From NCBI GenBank assembly GCA_963281155.1, contig CAUJLY010000004.1, positions 5,394,001 to 5,458,000 on the forward strand: a stretch of 64,000 nucleotides of DNA, read 5' to 3'. The stretch comes from Rhabditophanes sp. KR3021 (lineage: Eukaryota > Nematoda > Chromadorea > Rhabditida > Alloionematidae). Both the position numbers and the translations under genes were made by a program. Under the pieces are notes generated by a model. The model was not told the origin of the DNA and did not search any database. It worked only from the letters and a program-made list of their open reading frames with translations. Positions 61,201-64,000 of this stretch are shown here, piece by piece; position 1 is the first letter of the stretch; the number at the start of each line of letters is the position of its first letter.

Positions 61201-64000
61201 TGCAAATCAAGACTCTAAAGAAGACAGTCAAGATGAGGAAGAAGTAGAGGCTTTTACTTCAAGTTAACCTGTTGGTTAAGAGATTATGTATTGCTAACAA
61301 GGAAAAGTCAAAAAGTGGTTACCCTTTTCCTGATCATGAATTAATGACCGATCTTTTCAATAACATGTTTGACCTGCTTGTTAAAGTACTGAATGAAGCT
61401 CCAACTAATTTGGCTATTCAAGAAAGAACTGATTTGCTCGAAATGTGAACTACTTCTATCTTAGCTTTTAGATTGACACAAGACGAATGCACACTGTTTC
61501 AACTTGGACGATTGACATTAATTATTAAATATCGAATAAGTTTTAACAACTCAAGGACCGTCTTGGAAAATGAAGTGTTCAATAATATAAAAATATTTTC
61601 ATACATTCAATGAAACAGTAAGCTTCGTAAATGCTTTGGTTGGAATACTGACGTCGATAAAGTGTAAATTAACTCTTATTCCAGAAAAAGTGTTGAAGTT
61701 CAAGTGGCTCAGAATGAGTTTATTCAAATTGCAAACACTGTCAGATGACTTCCGTTAGCTGAGGAAGCGAAGGATTTGTATGTTCAAATTATTGAAAGCT
61801 TATCTAAAAATGGTAAGAGGGCGATGATCAAGACACAATTGGGCCAACTTAAAGCTGAAGAGGGAGACGAAAAATGCAATGTGTGCTTGTTTTAGATCCT
61901 ACTCTTTTGATGGATGGACATTTGAAGATAACGAACATACCATAAAATATATCGGTGAAACGTTTGTTATCGAAGATTGGATAAAAACTGACAGCCGTTG
62001 CTTCAACTTTTCTCTCAAATGGGGCTTTCTTTCGACAAAAAAGAGAGATTCTTCAACAAAGTTGCTATTGCAGAAAAGAAACTAATTGTTGATGATAAAA
62101 GATACCCGTCCAAGATGATTGCCGAAAGTATGGAATGCATTCTGATCAACACACTTCGAGGTCAAATTTTAAACAGCTGATCTGGTAAGGCATCTTTAGA
62201 TTATGTGAAAGGCATTGATACGCAAACATGCATAGAAGCTGCCGAATTTATTCTAAATGACTTCTCAAAATACGGTCATTAGGAGCACATTCTCAAATAT
62301 TAATATGTACGTCTTTTATATGTTTAATAGATTTTGTAATTTTTGATTAATAAAAACATACTCTTAATCTCACGTCCGTTTTGAAGACATGTTATTTGAT
62401 ATTTACTAGTTAGTGCATAAACCGTACCATCTTTGCCCAAGCATATGTCAACGAAAAATTTCAATTTTTGCTGAATGGTCCAAAGTACCTTACCATACTT
62501 AGTTTCAACAAAGTAGACGGTATCATCAGAAGATAAAATTGCTAAATTGGTTTCATTTTGATCTGCCCATTTACAACATATTATGGTATCTTTTATTCGC
62601 AAAGTTCCTGTGCATTCTAATTTCATCGTGTACATTGAATAAATTATGAGTTCGTCACTTGAAAGCAATAGAAAATTAATAATTAACTACATTTTGATAT
62701 TTAATGTTGAAATCACAATTTTATAAAGGCTTAAGTGGCCAGTTTTTAGATGTGGGCAAATGACTTAGAGGATATGAAAAAGATTCTTTGTTTGCAAGAT
62801 GTTTTATCGCATTTTGCGACTTCGTATTAAAGAGTCTTTGGGAATAAACTACCCAATTAGTTTTAAGATGCTAATTTCCATAACTAACATTGATGCTTCC
62901 GGGCAATCCAATGACATTATGTATTTAAAGAACATATCTGTCATCACCAAATTGACCAAAATATCACTTCAGAAATTATATGAACCGTCTAAGTAGAATG
63001 CTTTTTATAAATTTCCCTAAGTTTATATGTGTTTATAATAGTAGTTTTTAATTTGTTTTTATGTTTGCATACCTTTTTACTATCGCAACAAACGTCTTAT
63101 CATTGTTTCCGACCATTAATGTAACCATTCCATCAATTATTTTCTGTTTCTTTATTAGATCTAAAATGGCAACAGAATAAATATATACACCATCTTCATC
63201 AGCAATTAATATTTGGTAACCAAACGCAAAACAAATAGCGCTTATTAAAGTTGGTATTTTCTTTATTGATAAAATCTGTTTCTTTGAGATAGAAGTCAAA
63301 ATGATATTATCGCTGTAATCAACGCTTAATAAAATATCATCATTATTGATTAAATCAACTTGTTTAATAGATTCTTCATTTTGCGCTATTACCAAACGCA
63401 TTCCCGTTTCACAAATAGCATCAGATGATTCCAAATTAGCAGTCCAAACGGCATTCTTTTCAATCAACATTATGTTCGTTGCGAAAGCGTCAATATGAAG
63501 ACTTATACATTTTGATATTTTAATTTCATTATTAATTACAACAATTCGGCTGAATGCAAATAGTTTTTCAACGTCATTAACATTGTCAAAGATCAAAATA
63601 GCACCTATACTAACATAGGCCAGAATTTTTACTTGATTAGCAAAGATTTGTTCAATTCTACATGTAATGTCATCTTCTCTAGCTAAATTCGATTTCAATA
63701 TTTGTTGGTGTAAATCTTTTGTGTCAATGCACTTTAATGGCGTTGTTTCACGATACAAATAAATTTTTCCTTCACACGACCCAAATGCTATGAATAATGT
63801 GTCGCTAATCCAAGAGTGCGAAATGATATCTACAAATTCAATTGAAGAGAAAATCATGATTGTATTATTTTGAATACGCAGAAAGTATGCTTTGATAGTT
63901 GACAAGATGCAAATAATGGATTCATCAATAGGGCAGAATGATAATTGAAGGATTTTGCCAATTTCATTTTCATCAAAAGTACTATCTCCTATCAGGTAAT
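58214..64000 (-). CDS. CFAP57: CFAP57-like axonemal WD40/coiled-coil protein, C-terminal part
   Basis: Runs off the right end of the window. Exons, 5' to 3': 63073 to beyond 64000, 62362-62657, 59469-60479, 58423-58595 and 58214-58384, all phase-consistent, giving roughly 860 residues here. The first part is beta-propeller-like: FCPIDESIICIL, SHSWISDTLFIAFGSCEGKI, then a second propeller half with CCKWADQNETNLAILSSDDT and GKDGTVYALTSKY. From about the middle of the third exon it is a long coiled coil (EEEILNIKDTLENNIKIQQE onward) to the end, KLNLMKN. The order WD40 then coiled coil and the SHSWxxD...GxxxGKI pattern fit CFAP57 (WDR65), a regulator of inner dynein arms; CFAP43/44 are the nearest alternatives. 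Unusually, its three largest introns hold decayed plus-strand coding sequence. No in-frame stop breaks the visible part. Confidence 0.6.
58828..59458 (+). pseudogene. Decayed gene fragment A in a CFAP57-like intron
   Basis: A frame of about 155 codons (58828-59295) encodes RRIPTGLELIDLTNILDG and HVDLKDVYAVFLKGGHE, then a CDYCPTKF zinc-finger-like word. It then breaks and, with TAA and TGA stops, continues to a tail NREVAQLILNDFANSTPFEY, VLKY and stop at 59458. The tail matches that of the fragment at 60720-62303. Not recognised. Confidence 0.45.
60720..62303 (+). pseudogene. Decayed gene fragment B in a CFAP57-like intron
   Basis: Coding-like stretches alternate with stops and frame changes: LEEDVGNLSQGLQTSATIEA near 60760, EPTLALYDVIVPMEVDD ending at a real GT-AG intron (61157-61195), an acidic DEEEVEAFTSS, FPDHELMTDLFNNMFDLL near 61330-61380, LYVQIIESLSKNGKRA near 61780, and NKVAIAEKKLIVDDKRYPSK with LRGQILNS near 62050-62170. 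The end, AAEFILNDF...EHILKY and stop at 62303, resembles the end of fragment A. An old intron-containing gene, now inactive; family unknown. Confidence 0.5.
62735..62996 (+). pseudogene. Decayed gene fragment C in a CFAP57-like intron
   Basis: In the intron between 62658 and 63072 a plus-strand frame (ATG at 62799) encodes 65 protein-like residues (SLGINYPISFKMLISITNID, then DIMYLKNISVITKLTKISLQ). It has no visible partner exons. It could belong with fragments A and B or be chance. Confidence 0.25.

Overview
This is animal nuclear DNA: AT-rich, with protein-coding genes split by very short GT-AG introns (mostly 35-60 nt, acceptor usually TTTTTAG or TTTCAG). The gene set is metazoan: RMI1, sideroflexin, ARID2, UBAC2, METTL26, TIMP, EndoU, mitochondrial TyrRS, a core-2/I-branching-type glycosyltransferase and TIL-domain proteins. 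The right end carries a WD40 plus coiled-coil gene that resembles the axonemal protein CFAP57. If that is right the animal builds motile cilia, which argues against a nematode in spite of the compact AT-rich style. A very reduced ciliated animal, such as an orthonectid (Intoshia-like), is my best guess. It is inference only.

Layout. 1-22.4 kb is gene-dense: an AADAC-like esterase fragment (+), RMI1 (-), a multi-pass membrane protein (+), a decayed fragment (-), sideroflexin (-), a tiny zinc-finger protein (+), a glycosyltransferase (+), mitochondrial TyrRS (+), a small secreted basic peptide (-), a C/D-type snoRNA candidate near 12.1 kb, a second AADAC-like esterase (+) convergent with an N-TIMP-only TIMP (-), a Ser/Lys-rich single-pass membrane protein (+), a ZNF511-like zinc-finger protein (+), a seven-helix receptor-like protein (-), a secreted EndoU ribonuclease (-) and UBAC2 (+).

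22.4-46.6 kb is a gene-poor territory with one recognisable gene. It is a three-exon gene (38255-43186) with an IER/SERTA-like helix motif, a TATA box at 37.40 kb, a long leader and a 3-kb intron. The 15 kb upstream holds only minisatellites and one decayed coding stretch. The contrast with the packed flanks suggests a large cis-regulatory landscape, which is inference.

46.6-64 kb is compact again: METTL26 (-), a PP1-type phosphatase (-) with one abnormal splice acceptor, ARID2 (+), an unrecognised helical protein (-), an intact and a broken TIL-domain gene (both -), and the CFAP57-like gene (-), which runs off the window. The three largest introns of that gene hold decayed plus-strand coding sequence.

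All multi-exon models were built by hand by checking splice sites and reading-frame phase. They are predictions without transcript evidence. Apart from the desert, gene ends lie close together (seven bases between the convergent esterase and TIMP stop codons).
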